A stretch of DNA of 64,000 bases, taken from the NCBI GenBank assembly GCA_037389465.1, contig JAZARR010000059.1, positions 4,425,001 through 4,489,000 on the forward strand, given 5' to 3'. A model generated the notes under the pieces. That model ran no database searches, was not told the origin of the DNA, and was given only the letters and a program-made list of their open reading frames with translations. A program made the translations under genes and the position numbers. This document shows, piece after piece, positions 45,001-58,800 of this stretch. Source of the DNA: Baylisascaris procyonis (taxonomy: Eukaryota; Nematoda; Chromadorea; Rhabditida; Ascarididae). The number at the start of each line of letters is the position of its first letter. The first letter of the stretch is position 1.

Positions 45001-47699
45001 GCAGTATCCCCGCAGCAATGGGTTTTTCTTTGAGTGCCGTGTGGATTATATAGGACTGCATTAACGCTAGGTCGCAGAGCTTCTTGATACACTAAGAGTG
45101 TTCTCGTTTGTTCGAGACATGCTTCCATTGCGCACCAGGGGTTTCTGTTATGCTTTTTGACTGTGTCCATATTATCTCGATATCATAGTTCACGATGAAC
45201 TGTTGTTTCTTTGATGAAACACGTGCGCCACTTTGCCTTTCAGCGTTTCTCATTCCAACACACTACATAACACAGTTTCCTCGTGTTCCGTGACTTAATG
45301 GCGAATTTTTTTTCAGCCTGCGACCGCAGAATTCGCGCTTCTAGCATCCCTCACAGAGATGACGGAGGCTAGTGGGGCACCTGCGAGGCCCTGCGCAGGC
45401 AGAGGATTAGTTACAACAAATCCCTCGCGGGGGTGAAGAAAGATTTTGGACCACGGTCGCCCCGTGACCGTGGCCACCGCTGTGCAAAATTTCTCATTCA
45501 TCCGAATGTGGGGGCCCCTGCGGGAGGGAGGTGAGGGTTAACTGCGAACATTGCCTAGGACCAATATGAAGCATGTTATACCTCTATCCTTTTTCGCATA
45601 ACGGTTCACTGCAACAAATTTTTGCTTCTGTTTCACAATATTGTTGACAGCGGCTACCTGCAATCGCCCTGTTACGCTCCGCCTAATTCTTTCGCCATTT
45701 ACGGAAGATGCAAAAATGCAGATGTTTTTATGTCATGGTTTTTTATCCATTTCTCCGGTGTCCTCCAAGGATAAGTACACTTTAAGCGAAGTTTAAGGCT
45801 GCCATTAGCGTGTTCTGTGATTTCTGTTACTGCGTACCATTACTGTGCTTTTTTCTTTTGAAATGCATTTGCGCTGCATATACTTCCTTGTCGAAAAATT
45901 ACGCTGTAATACAAGTATGACGCAGTTTAGTATAGCATATTTTAGAACAGTACATTTTAACAGGTAAAAAAACTTTGCTATTTGCACCTAATATATGGTA
46001 ATCTCTGACATAAAACGCTGTCGGTGCAAATGTGGATTAAAAGGTGCAAGTGGTTTCAAAAGGGGAACGTTTCTTGCCAATGAATTCTTGCCGATAGCCA
46101 ACAGCAATAGCATCTAAATGAAGAATCTGATCGTAACTCATGATATAACGCTGGGAACGGGAGATCAGAAGATGGTATCGAACTGACCCCATATGCATAG
46201 TTGGATGCTTAACATGAAACACTCACAGTTAGCAATGACACGCGTACAAATGCTGTGTTTGCGAGCGAAGTAGAATCTACTTCACCACTTTTATTTCTTT
46301 TCTGGTGCTTTTTCCGACGTTCACTGACGCGGTAAACGAATCATGAAATAATTGAAGTTAAGATGTAAGGCAATGAAACAAGGAGCCAAATATTAGGGTT
46401 TTTCTCACCAAAAACGATAGTTGAATGCATTCATATCGAGGCCTGTATCCATGTGAAGCAATCATGAGTTTATTACCTGAACTTGAAGTTCGTCTCCGTT
46501 TTGCACCTCGGCTAGATTGAGGCGCGCTTGATTATCCGTAGTTCGAACGTACTTCCAAACTGAATCTTCGGACTGTCTGTTCGTTAATCTGTATCGAACA
46601 GTGTAAGAAACACCTGAATTTAGAAAACTTAACGCTCTTTGAGCCTATCATGTGCGCAATCTGGTTCAACTACTCGATGTTGCGTTGCACTGAATGGATA
46701 TTATGGAACAATCAAATGTTTTAAATTCTCGAACCTTTCCGAAATTTGGATCTGTTCGAATAAAATTCAAAAACCTGAATCTGTCAACAAACGTAATCAT
46801 ATGCCTTATCTCGTAAAAGCAACCGTGAAGAAATTTAATTAACAGGCTAATGGAACGCGTTGAAGCATCTCTTCGTTGAGTTCTTCGACAGGTGGGCAGG
46901 ACCAGAAAAGCTTTTCTTAGCTGTTTCCTTGCTAATTGCATTTTTGAAGCTTTATCTGTCCCCTTTCTCCTTCCCAAACCATCTCGCAATACATCACTTT
47001 CCGGACACAACGTTTTTGGGTATTTTATGCGTCAGGGTTTCACTCTTTATAGCAGGCATAGTGCAGATTCATTTAAACATCTAAAGTTATCGATCGTTTA
47101 AATGACTGTTAAAACATATGAAGAGCATCCGAACATATCAGGGTATGTGCTAATGAAAAAATAGATGAAGATATTTTAGGATGTCTTCACAGGTCGATAT
47201 AGCAAAGGAACAAAAGAAGAAATTTTTTGCACAAAGTGAAGAATGAATTGAAACTTAGTGGATCTAGAAAGATCAAAGCTTACCACTTCATGCCTCTACG
47301 AGGAACATTTGCACTTCTTAAGCTCATTAGTTTTTCACTTCATGTTTTTCGTTATGCTTTCAACACCACCTGCTTGGAATGAAAGAGTGTAGACAAAAAT
47401 ACTGCCTTCAGCTGCAGCTCGCGCACACGAATGAGGTCGTTCTGTGCAGTGATCACGAGTCCGATGTTCAACTATCATGCAGCATTTCGAGCACGGCACC
47501 TATTTATCTGTCTTAAGAGAAACAAAATGAAAAAAGAATAATGCTAACCTTCAGAATTGCCCTCAAAAGACCATTCGACGAAAATCGCGTCGAGTTGATT
47601 GTCGAAACGGGCGCGTAAGTTGCGCACGTTTGGCGTCGGGAGGGCACCGACCACAAGGAGTACGAAGGGCAGGAGCAGCGTAGCGTGCCGACCGCTCAT
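27090..47699 (-). CDS. Secreted multi-FN3-domain protein with Cys-containing tail, 16 exons, 697 aa
   Basis: Exons in coding order: 47699-47549, 46613-46477, 44402-44207, 41866-41799, 41376-41241, 40997-40848, 40069-39973, 37168-37080, 35207-35126, 33861-33641, 33135-32935, 32664-32585, 31688-31565, 28597-28437, 28175-28078, 27192-27090. The sum is 2094 nt in one frame. MSGRHATLLLPFVLLVVGA is a signal peptide. About five fibronectin type III domains follow (roughly 22-122, 136-229, 232-341, 343-441, 443-577), with typical strands such as VRLEWTPSKE, NLTWEVPP, NLMPGERYEMTIRTA and LKSATTYYVRVNV. The tail has PGCAWDERC...GWC (cysteines 625, 634, 640, 652, 690) and a Lys-rich end. No membrane segment was found, so secretion is inferred. 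Exon 3 seems to end at a GC donor. The exon 3, 10 and 11 borders and the join to the tail are weakest. A relative of FN3 adhesion proteins such as LET-805 or anosmin was considered, but no orthologue is claimed. Confidence 0.72.
29084..29106 (+). repeat. Short repeat shared with 37415-37438
   Basis: GCCACTGGCATGTGGGCTC shares CCACTGGCATRTGGG, then CTCAG, with the site at 37415. Both lie in introns of the FN3 gene. They may be ends of one dispersed repeat family. Confidence 0.4.
37415..37463 (+). repeat. tRNA-like A-box repeat, possible SINE
   Basis: CCACTGGCATATGGG is followed by TTGCTCAGTGGTAAAGACT, which resembles a tRNA A box, and then by an A-rich run from about 37464. There is no matching B box. 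The A-rich tail and the partner at 29084 fit a degraded tRNA-derived retroposon. Confidence 0.35.
37951..37998. repeat. Degenerate short tandem repeat (GTTGAAA core)
   Basis: The core GTTGAAA occurs four times within 48 bases at spacings of 10 to 16 bases (GAGTTGAAAC, GAGTTGAAAATT, GTTGAAAATT, GAGTTGAAAG). It lies in a 5' part of FN3 gene intron 7, upstream of exon 8 in the window. Confidence 0.6.
39250..39362. mobile_element. MITE-like inverted-repeat element
   Basis: Inner arms 39273-39300 and 39305-39332 (CGGATGTAAAC...; ...GTTTACATCCG) pair at 26 of 28 positions around the loop CCTT. Outer 9-bp arms TTGTCCAGT (39250-39258) and ACTGGACAA (39354-39362) also match. The nested structure of about 113 bp resembles a miniature inverted-repeat transposable element. 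It lies in FN3 gene intron 7. The target-site duplication could not be fixed by eye. Confidence 0.7.
42602..42665 (+). repeat. Degenerate tRNA-like sequence
   Basis: The stretch begins GGCA and ends TGCC, with an A-box-like TGATGGTAAACG and GGTTGGAATCC, one base off the B-box consensus. The stem pairing is poor, so a functional tRNA is unlikely. It may be a tRNA-derived repeat head. It lies in FN3 gene intron 3. Confidence 0.35.
45313..45540. repeat. GC-rich island in FN3 gene intron 2, likely dispersed repeat
   Basis: The island is far richer in G and C than the AT-rich flanks and has sharp edges. It contains a perfect 8-bp hairpin, CCACGGTC (45451-45458) with GACCGTGG (45466-45473). A 62-codon minus frame (45313-45501) is open but resembles no domain. 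Composition so unlike the gene around it suggests an inserted repeat. Confidence 0.55.
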
Positions 47700-50600
47700 T
47701 CCGGCGCAATGAGCTTTGCGGCTAGGTGGCCGCTTGTTGTCCGTTATCAGTTGACGGTGGCGGCAACCTGCGAGAACATCTCTTCCGAGCTCACACCGGC
47801 ACTATGCACTGATTCGAGTGCATTCTCGACAACATCACACTGTTTCTCTAGGTTGCCTTTATTATTGCTCCTGCAGTAATTATGCTGCTTCTTTACCCTC
47901 TTCTTCCACGGAATGGAACACTGCAATGATTGATCGGCATCTGATCCACTGGAACGTCATCACCATTCAAAACGACACCATCATCATACATATTAATGTA
48001 GGAAACCGGGTCACTTCGCATATTTTTTGAACACTCTTCGGACACAATTTTCGGACCCATGGGAAGTATCCTCCCCGGGAATTTAGATTTGAAGTGAAAT
48101 CTCGCGCATCGACGAAGCAGTTTTAATTGCAGGGTTTTCTAAGCAGTGATATACATAAAAGTGAGCTGTGGAAACGCAAATCATCAAAGCACTGACTGCA
48201 GATGCATAAATTTTTATGAATTACATTAAAGAATGGACGAATTGTTGCTTGGACGAACGGTCATTGATGCATTATTTGTGCTTTTATGAATGTCGTTCGT
48301 CGATATAAAAACTCTGCAAGATGATAAACTTGCGGTACTGGATGGTAGTTTGCTGGAGAACACTCATGGAAAGAACTATGGCAAAACTTCCATATTGTCA
48401 CTTGTGTTGTCAGACATTCACCGAGACCATATCCCATCCTTCCTCCGCCTCCACGAGCGTGCCGATGCCCAGGTACTGCGAGTACAAATATCTGCTGATT
48501 TGAAGTAATGCGCCTAGCGTTGAATGGAAAGGAATAGAGATGTTCAGAGATACGCGTTCTGAGGTATTTCGAGGTGGTCTTACTATTCTAACCTGCAGAA
48601 TTCATTCAACTCTATGGATTCTTATTTCTGTCCCTTATTTTCTTGCATAATTCCATTAAGAAAGGCTACAAATCTCGGTCAACCTTGCAAAGCGTTCTCC
48701 TTTTCCATGCACATTTGTTAGCATCCTTCATTCACACTAAGCTATACGTTAATCGAATGCGCATTACGTGAGTCGTCTAAAACAAGTTCCAGTAGAACTG
48801 TACTATGCAATAAGGGTCCTTTATGAGAAAAATGTTTTCTACTTAGCCATTTACACGGCATCTCCTGTTGTCGCGTCTCTTTGCTCCCTCATTTGAGTTA
48901 CACATGGGTATAAGCCCTCCACCCCTCCTTTCTTTTGGAAAATTTTGTTGGCCTCTATTTTGGCCAAAATTTACTCGTCACCAATTTCTCTCTGTTTTGC
49001 CCAAAAATTGTGATAAATATTAATAATTGGAGATTGGTATTGTGCTAGAGGTCACTTACATCATTCATTGCTAAATGAGAATCTGGAGGGCATACTATTG
49101 GCAGTGTTCTCCAGTAATGTAGAAAGTGTCGAAGATATGATTGCTCTGTGGCCTATGACAGTGGTTCTACCCTTTAGGGATTATTTCTGTACATATAAAT
49201 GACGAGGAGAGAGGGAAGTTCAAGGGAGGGAGGGGAGAAAGGTTGTAAAGATTCGTTTTGCTCCGACGAAATCAGCTGTAAAATGCTATCAGCCTGTTGC
49301 AAGACACAATCGAGTTTAATAGCCTGTAGTTCTTTTGTAAATGAATGAACGAATGCGAGCGTAGAAACATGAGATCCCCTTATGATACAGATCATATCGG
49401 CAGTTGAAAGCATCAAACATACAAGCCTATATCAACACACCAACACATACGAAGTCCTACCCGAGTGAGTCCTCGCTCTAATGTGCTGTAAGTTATCTTA
49501 GTGCTTAAGACAGCAGAGGAATTCTCTCAACTGTGCTGTCAGCAATGAATGTTGATGATTATGTATCAAAATTTTTTTAGCATTTGATGGTTGTATTATC
49601 CGCATTAAAAGAGAACGATAAGCTCGAGAAGCTCAGAGTCGACTTTGCATAACATTGTGCGCCATTATGATGCAGACATAACTTTAAATGTTTGTGCCAT
49701 CTATTGTGTGAATACCATTCCATGAGCACGAACTCGATGCATCGTTGAGATTTACAGTAAAGGAATTTTATATATCAAACATTTGGCGAGCTCACAAAGG
49801 AATTCCCGGTGAACTCGATACATCGCCTGAAGTTTCTTTACGAAATTAGATATCCTTTATTTGTTGTTGCATCTATTTACTCGCTGGAGTGATTAGTGTT
49901 CCATATGAGCATCGTTTTTTTTTTTTTTTTTTTTTTTTTGCTACTACTCATCTCATGTGCGTAAGCGATTTTGAAAGAAAGCGTAATGCAGCTGTCAACT
50001 CTTCAATGAACGATAGTGGGACGATTCCGCTAACAAGCGTCCCTCGATACGCTGTGTTAACAAACAAATCTGACAACTTCAAGTGCTAACAAAAAACATT
50101 GCACACAGACAACGTCGTTTATGTTTGTTGTAATCTGGATGGGCCTTATAGAAGCGTAGGTTTGTGCTTTGAAGCTTCATAAACATGAAGCACGTCACAC
50201 TGCACGATTCCGTTCGAGTTTGGCCGCATTTACCGAAAAAGAGCAATTAAAGAGATAGTTTTCTATGCAGTCGAGCATTTTATCTCTAGAACTAAGTAAT
50301 TTCTTAAGTGTGAAAATAGAAGAGAACGATGCAATTTGAGCACACACCAGCATATCCAATATTTCCAAATGAGATGCATAGATGCACAGGTGCGTTTAAG
50401 AGTGGAGTAATGGGGGAGGCTACGATGAGAAAAGCATGAATAAAGCGAATTTTAAGGTAGTAGAATAGGATCATCGAATTGTTTTTCAGTGCGGGGAAAT
50501 GAAATTTTGAGAGACTCTATTAAAAGTTGAAAATATTTTTCACTTGTGTTCAAGAAGAGGCTTCAAAATCTAGAGCTTCATTGTAACTATATCACACCTT

Positions 50601-53600
50601 ATTAAGACGCGTGTTTGCTCATATAGGCATGTGTCAATCATAGGATTGGTGCGTCTGAAAGCAAACTCTTGTAATGCCACGTGAAGATGAGTGGCGTTTC
50701 CGTTCTTGAAGTGAATAAGAGCAAGGATTTTTGATTCTTAGCTTCCACGAGGAGGAGCTTTCAATTTAGAAGATTGCATTAAAGAATGGGCTTCTATTTT
50801 TCAGGTGACTCCTTAGCAGAATGCTTTTATTCGAATGAATATTCTATTTGTGACATGAGCCCGTACTGAAAGAAGTGCCTTTTTTTATCTTGTCGACGCC
50901 TGCAACGTCATTAAAGACCAAACAAAAAAACCATTGATTAGTTATTTTCTCGCACTTCTGCGGTAGTGGAAAGCCTTGCTCGAAATATGGTTTTCGAGCA
51001 TCTCGAGATTCTTTATACAGCCGAAAACGTTTCTCAGAAGCAGCCACAGTTCGCTGACGCTTTTTAGTGCTATGGAAACCAGGAACATTTGTGGATAACG
51101 GAATCATTTGAAACTACTCTTCGAGTCACACTAGACTAATATTTATTAGTTTTAATTTGCTTGCTAAAAATTTTCCGGCTGTATTGTGTTTGCAATTTTG
51201 CAAATTTTGCATAACAACAAAATGCAAACAATATAACATTTCTGGTCCCTAAGCCAGCAATGCTAGCAATGGTAACGATGTTATGTCGATGCATTTTACC
51301 ATATTTGCTGCTCAGCATTTTGATGTTCCTAATTATCAGTGAAATTGCATATGAGAGGTATCGTTAGCAGTAAATGCTACTAAGGTAAGAAAGGAAGCCA
51401 ATAATACCCCGAATATTATGACTAGAAAATAATAGACCATCTTTATTGCTTTGACGATGTTTCTTTGAATGGACCTCATGACGCAATGCCTTATGACTCC
51501 ATAGTCATTCCTAACCATGAAGATATTTAAAATCGGTGAAAATTATTCACCTATTTCGATTTTTTAATGATAAAAACCATCTTTCTATGATATTTTCTAA
51601 AAAACTTCCACTTGAAGTTCATCTGCCAGTTGTTTTACTCATAATCTCACTTGATATTGAGTGCATCTGTTGTCTGGCCGTTTTTCGAGCCAAAGCATGA
51701 GCTAAAGCAGTGCCTCAGCGAGAGCTGATCCTTGGAAAACTCGAATATTGCATTATTTTTTTCGCTGAGAGCAAAACGATTCCGCGGATCTTGAGCTTGT
51801 GCATGATTAATCACAAGTATACTGACAGAAAGAAGTGAGCAAGACGCGACTTGACTTGGAATTTATATATTTCAAATCATTAGCTGTACTGAAGCTCATT
51901 TATGCTCATTAATGCACCTATGTCTTGCTTTTTATTTGTGTAACTGATATTCTGTGACTCAAATGCCAATGGTCTCACAAATGAAATGATTTTTCTTTTG
52001 TTTGCCGAATGCCCAATTTTCAGTGTAGCTGCAGCAAACTTCCTGGTAGTTAGAGCCGAATTTATTGCAGTTTAAAGTGTAGACTTGAGCAATACGGAAG
52101 GGATATGTAAAATTATCAAGTTTCATTTGATTCACTTGTTGGGAGCAAAACAAAAACGTTGTCGTTTGGCGATGCTACGATTATTTCTAAAGCGCATCAA
52201 TCCAAATTATGATTGCTATGTTCTCGGAAGACGGCTTTAAGGCGCTAGTTTCTGAAGTGTGTTCTGAATGCAGCAAGTAAATTGAGTTCACAGCAAGGGG
52301 CACTCATTTGTGTTTTTTGACTTGTTGACGACATTTGAAATTTCTTTCCGCTTGACTTTTATTCAATGACATTTATGTGGATTATTCGTAGAGCCCATTA
52401 CTGGATGGCATTTTAAAAAGAATGACCGAAAAGGACAGTAGTGACATGCAATGTTTGCAAACGTCGTTGGTCGCTCTCGGAATGTGGCATAGATGTCTTG
52501 AACGCCAAGTGAACCGTTGGTTGTAAAATGTATTTCTGCACTTTCAGCAATTTTTTTCCAAAAGTTTTACCATTTGACCATGTTCATCAGCTATGCTCGT
52601 TTGTTTATTTCTGTCTGTCCGATAATTCACACTCACGATCAGCAAGAATGAGTTAATGAAATTAACTGTATGATAGTAGTTGCCAAGATCGAGTGGCAAC
52701 TGGTTGCAAATTGCAGTGTGAAATATTTTTCTTTTAACACGGCTGCTCATATCGTGTATTCCCGTTCGATTCCGTAAAGGAATAATTGAAAACATCACTG
52801 TGTTTTTGCATATATCGCTCTCATACCTGTAAAATTTATTGGGGATTTGAATACGATAACGATTCTTCCTTATATTTCTTGGAAACATCGAAAACGTTTT
52901 GCTGATTCCACATATTCCTCACTTTTTTTTGCGAGTTTTTTGGAATATGCATATCATAATCGAGTGCAGATTGTTGCAGAATTTTGTATATAAAACTAAT
53001 ACGCAGGATCAGAACGATCAATTCACTCGCGTTATCCAGTAGTAGCGTACCGCGGTGCTATTGCTGGGAACGTTGCATAGGTGTGACAAACATCTCAAAT
53101 CACACCTCAGCATGCTATTATTCTTCTAATTAGGGTATTCATACAAAACGTGCAATACCTATATCTATGTTCTCCGCCCCTACAATCTGCACGTCTCGTC
53201 ATAATCGAAGTTATCGTTCATTTCGGCATCGTATGTCATCGTAGTTTCTGCTAACTACTTCAACCACATTGTATTTGTTTCCTTGTGATCCGCCTTTCCA
53301 GGTTCATAGTTGTTACTTTCGATGAAGAAAAATTTTATATCGGAAATGTGAAGATATACCCACTTGCGCCATATTTGAACATCTTATTCTTTTCGAGTCA
53401 ATGTTGGAGTCAATGTTCACTTCTGCTGCTTAAGCTAATAGAAGAAAAGTTTCCATTTTTACTTGAGTCTTATCTAAAAGCTCATAATGTAGTGGCTTGC
53501 AGAGGTGATTAAGGCTTATGACTTAAGCAAACTTCGACGAAGCAACAACTGCAGAAGTGTGCGAGAGGAGCTGAAACAGTGTAACCTTTGCGCTTGCTTG

Positions 53601-55868
53601 TATCACTAATCACTTTCACAGGCTATATGCAAAAATTCGAATGTGTAAAATAAAAAGAAATTTTAATTGATCCGATCAAGAAACTTTTCAAAGGGATTTG
53701 CTTTCCTATGAACCTATCCGTCTGTAATGAAAATAATGACTTCTAGCAGAATGCATCCAATTTATTCTTACCTCTGAATTTCTAGAACTCCTTTCGAATT
53801 CACAGATCAGTGTGGAACATGGTGTTGGGAAACACTCTGACGGATTTTGTGAACTTAACTTGCTATGATTGACAACTTGAAAGCATTTGGACAAACAATG
53901 GAACAGAAAGACAGTCAAGCAAGCATACATCTGCACAAGGATGACGTCCACTTTTGCGGAAGAAATATTATCGATGGATAAGCATTAGAGTGGTGCTCAT
54001 TTCCACTTGTTCCCATCTCTCTCTCTCTCTCGCTAAATGTCCAAAAGGGGAAAAACGCGTCAGGAACGTTCTCTAAATTTTGCACTTTTGTAGCCTCATC
54101 TATGAACACATCCGATTGCAATAACATTTGAAAAACGAGCCGGATGATGCCTCATAAATTTTTATGTTAATGACAAATATCACACATCTATCCTTAACTC
54201 AGAATTGTATTTACGGCTTTCTAAGCTTCATTTCATATTAACCGATCATGAGTGCATCTACCATAAAATTTGCATGTCAGTTTTGTTGTTTTGATCGACC
54301 ACTGTTGAATTTCATAGCCGTATCCTTTGTAATTGGTTATTGCACGGTGTTCGACGAACAGACAAATGCGCGTATAAGAAATTGAAGTCGCAATAGTGAA
54401 GAAATCGAAGATGACAACAAATTGAACTAAACCGCTGGGTCATTTTTTCATTACTTGCATTTACTCACTTCAGTACAAGGTATCTTCTTCCCAAATGAAT
54501 ATTGCAGGGCTGCTAGATTTGTTTGGTTCATCAACGTTGTACCGTCCGCCTATCTGACCACCTCTTCTTGGTCGGCCGCTCGAACACGTTCGATCCACTC
54601 TTGCGAATTGATTACGCTGTGCAAAACAGCCTCAACTGTAGAAATCTTTCATAAAAATCAGCTGATATGGAACATGAATGTTAAGTTTCATGAGTTGAAA
54701 CAGGAAATATGATAGAATTAAGCTGTTCCGTTCGTCTCACTGAATTCTGTGCTCAGTGGGGGTGCTCCTATTTGAAAGTTGTGCTGTTTAGTCGTTGGTT
54801 TGTGCGCTCAAACCTTCACTCACACTCCATTCGCCGTTGCAATTTCGTCTTTTTAAGGCGACATCGTTTCGTCAGATTTGGCGATTCTGTGCGAGTTTCG
54901 ATTACTGCCAAGGGAGCAGTTTTCGCTTCCATTAAAGCTTGCAACCTAGTTGTGCCCATTAGAATGGCATGTGGTATCCATTTTTTAGTAAAAGAAATTG
55001 ACGAGACTTTTGTTATATTGGATACTAATCGAGCAGACTTCGCATAGTTGAAATATGTCATATTTGTAGTTTAAAGACCTCGTCGGATGACGTCGATTTA
55101 TTTGCATCTTTGATCCCTGAATGGCAAAAAGCTTTCTTCAAACATCCGACCACATTTCTTTTAATGTGACTCGGTTTCGAGTCTGTTTTGCAAATCTGCA
55201 GCTTCATACGTGAATGCCTCATATTTAGGTAGCTCAGTGTGCACAGAGAACAAGATAAGTAGCCCCTAATGGTAGAATTTTTGAAAATCTCGCATAATGA
55301 GTGGGTAACTTCAGTAGTGGAATTGAGTATGACCGTTTTTTTGTACATTACAAGAACGCTACCGAAAAATTTCTGAAGTAGAGGGAAACCTTAATCTCGC
55401 TCATACCAAATGAAAATGGGGGCTCATCCCAACGCGAACTTGATCGTGTTGCAGCATCTGCTTCTGCTAGTAAATGACTTTGTTGGTTTGGTTACTTTCA
55501 ACTTAAGGATGCAGAACAGCAATGATGATTGAAACTGTTACATGCAGTCAGTAGCGTATAAAGCTCTCCAAACCATATTTCGATTTCACTTCGCAATATG
55601 AACCCGCCTTCATTCACAAATTGTGTATTTAAACGTTCCTCGATTGCTTATTGACTATTCGTCAAATAAAACAATACATTTGGATCGGTGTCGCAGAAAA
55701 TATATGGGCAACAACCCACGCTTTTCAGTTGCTGATTTAGTTAATTTCTATGAAGATAGGAGGTGGAACAAAAGGGAATGAAAAACTCTCATTCCGCATT
55801 TTTTATGACACATTCTGGCGTAATTGTACTTTTATCCTTGATATGCGTGACTAATTTTTTCATCGACA
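47700..55868. other. Intergenic, upstream of the FN3 gene
   Basis: No gene is supported. A 25-base T-run lies at 49915-49939 and a CT repeat at 54014-54032. A 73-codon frame at 48290-48508 includes, in an alternative frame, YCHLCCQTF, which hints at a zinc finger, but no matching histidine pair follows. A minus 114-codon frame at 52544-52888 and a + 112-codon frame at 54709-55047 have no recognisable content. The FN3 promoter should lie just above 47699; no core element is evident. Confidence 0.45.
49915..49939. repeat. Poly-T run (25)
   Basis: This is an uninterrupted run of 25 T. It could be the A-tail of a minus-strand retroposon or a simple slippage tract. No target-site duplication was confirmed. 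Confidence 0.8.
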
Positions 55869-58800
55869 ATGAGTGCTGTCTCGAAGTTGAACGTTGAATC
55901 TTTGGATCTGCTTAAGAACGTCGTCGATGAGTTAGTTGCTTATTGAAATGCATTTGCGTTCTATTATCATTACAGATTTTAATGGAGTGCTTTGATGTTT
56001 TGCCAGTTTGATTTGTCGTATGCGATATTTCTATTCTTTATTGTTAAAAAAAAAAAAAATGAAATAAGATGATTGTCGCTCGAATGTCAGTTACTACTGC
56101 AATATTCTTTATGACCCCAAAAAAACATTCTTACCCTTTATGCATTCATCTCTTTTCATCTTGCTTAATCTTTTCTCACATTTGCATTAATCACAACGGT
56201 ATATTTTGCCTTTAGTAGCGGCTATATCACAATTAATTCCATATATCTGCCTGTTGAACAGCGAGAGCAATTCTTATCTTTCTTAATTATGCGTCTGGCA
56301 ACTAGTTTATGATTATTCATATTTTTCATCACTCAATTATTTTCTGACTCTTCGACGATTCGGATTAGACACAAAAGAACTTCGTTTTTTGTTTCATTGC
56401 TCGATTCACATGCAAATATCTCCTTGTTTTAGCTAAGAATCGTCGTAAACTTCGCCTTATGTTTCGAAAGATACAGTTCATATATTAAAAAGAATTTCAC
56501 TATGTTGCGAATTGCTTCAAGTCAATAAAAATTTTTCTGTATTGGCAACGTTATGGCACTTTCAGCACACCGTTATCAGATTGCCTGCTTTTTGTTCATT
56601 TCTGACTTTCACTACTATTTTCAAATCGTTACAGAAATGCCAAGCTGCGTCATCTTGAGATATGAGACAAAATTGATCTCAATGAAAAAAAAAAAATGAA
56701 CACTTTAGAGCTCTTTCATAACTGCTGTGCGCAATCGTTCAGAGTTTCGCATTAAAAACTGCTCCCATTTTTTCTCGCCAATCCTTCAAGAATTACTTAA
56801 ATCTTGGAATAATTTAACATTTGCATTGAAAGTTTTGCAAAATTGAGTGCTTTAATATGATTGCCTACTCTATAGATTTCAATGCATCTGTTAGCGTTAA
56901 TGTGGGCTTGACCTTAAGCGATGCTTATGACCGAAAACGTCAGTGTCTTTCCGGATGTTCTGGTGCAGAAAAATTTATGATCGAATAGCTCACACACTCG
57001 GTGACGTTTTGAGACAATTTTCAATGACGACCAAGATAGGTGCACTTTAAGGCCTATAAACTGTACGTATAATGCAGATATCAATTAAGATGCCCTTAGC
57101 GTTCTTCGAATTCAAGAAAAGGAAGGTGAGAGAGGGGAGGGAAATGGGAAACAGAGATGGTGTGAGAAAATTTAGTCAAATGAAAACCTCCAAGGTGATG
57201 AAAAGCTTCTAGATAATTGGGAAAGAAATAAGAGGTCCCATGCCAACACATCTATTGATATCGTTCCTCTCAATTTCAATTTCTGCGAAGAGTGTTTCTT
57301 AGCGACGTTTTTTTTTTTTTAAATGTGTTGCAATGTAGTTGGCGCATGAGACGAGCAACTTTGTTTATCACTAACTTCATATGGCTAGTTAACACTCTAG
57401 TGATAAGCATCACAGTCATTGCAGTTACTCTACATGGGAAATTCCAAGATACTTATTTCTGATTGTACTTCTTTCGGGGACATCTTTCTATACAACGTTG
57501 AAGTTGGTATTGCATTCACTTGCTCTAATTTCTAATTCTACTGAATTGCAATCATAAAATACTTAAAAAAAAACTAAGTAAAAAGTTTCATTCGGCTAGC
57601 CGATCAATTATACACCGGTTTGGGTTTTAGCTTTTGATCACTGCAAAACAATGATTAGAAATTAGTGCATTCGCGTATGTAGTGAAAATTTCTTCCACTT
57701 GATATTTTCTACTATATTCACCTGTATCAATTACGCATTTTGTATAGTTAACTACTAATTTTGCATTTATATGTGATGAATCCTCAATAGGTTGCCCCAA
57801 AATACTATATGGCTGTAGTAAATGGCTTTAATATGTAGAGCTGAACGCGGCTGAGTTTAACTTGCACCTGCACATTAAAACTGACTGCTATGAAAGTTTA
57901 CTTGCTCAAAATTGCTTGCAGACACAGTGAGCTTCATTTTTGCGAACTTCGAGGCGATCTTAAAGGGATTTTCAAGATCTCCTTCAAGTCGTCTCTGTTT
58001 TCCGCGCCTCCGTGAAGGGAATATCTATACTTTTTATTTCTGACGACAATTTTCAATGGCGATCAACATATGTTAAATGAGAAGCGACCACACACGATAG
58101 CTCAAACTTCATGAGAAATAAAAGAACAATTTAGGTACGTCGAATAAAAGCTTGCGATTTGAGCTAACAATGAATGTTTGGGCACAATGAGATCGTATTG
58201 AAAGTTATTTCTGTGGTTATAAGGACTGTGGCAAATGCTGTGTTGAATTTCCACATATTCTCCGCAGAGAGTTTCACTTAACTCATGCAAGAATTTGTTG
58301 ATCGCAGGATCGATCGAAACAGCTTGATGATTTCAGTTTTCATCGCTGATAGTTGAAAAAGACAGATGTGCCAAAAGGTGCCAATTAAGAGAACAGCTGT
58401 TGTAGCCTTCAACGAAAACTGTATAGCATAACTTCATCAACCTTCATCAACGATTATTTTTTCACTGTGCTATATATTATACTGTAAGCATTTGTAACAA
58501 TCGCATGCTTGAGTTTTTCCTCATTGTTCGATTGAATTAGCGATTCGGTGTCAAATGTTATATGTCCTGAATTCATAAGTGCCGTCTCCTTCTCGAATAT
58601 TTGTATCAAAATCGCGGAAAGGAGGAAAATTTCCAAATTCAATTTGAATGCTTAGCATAGAATGAATGCTAATGGCGCAAAACTTTTTAGTACTGTTATT
58701 TTATGAGATGGTCGAAAAATACTTAAAATCCTTGCTTTGAAACATCAATAAATTTTTGGAATGAAATTGAGTCTTCTGAAAGTGCTGAATTTCTTTGAAA

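Noticed and set aside
48321..48503. Zinc-finger-like YCHLCCQTF
   Set aside because: No histidine pair at the required spacing in that frame, and no splice chain.
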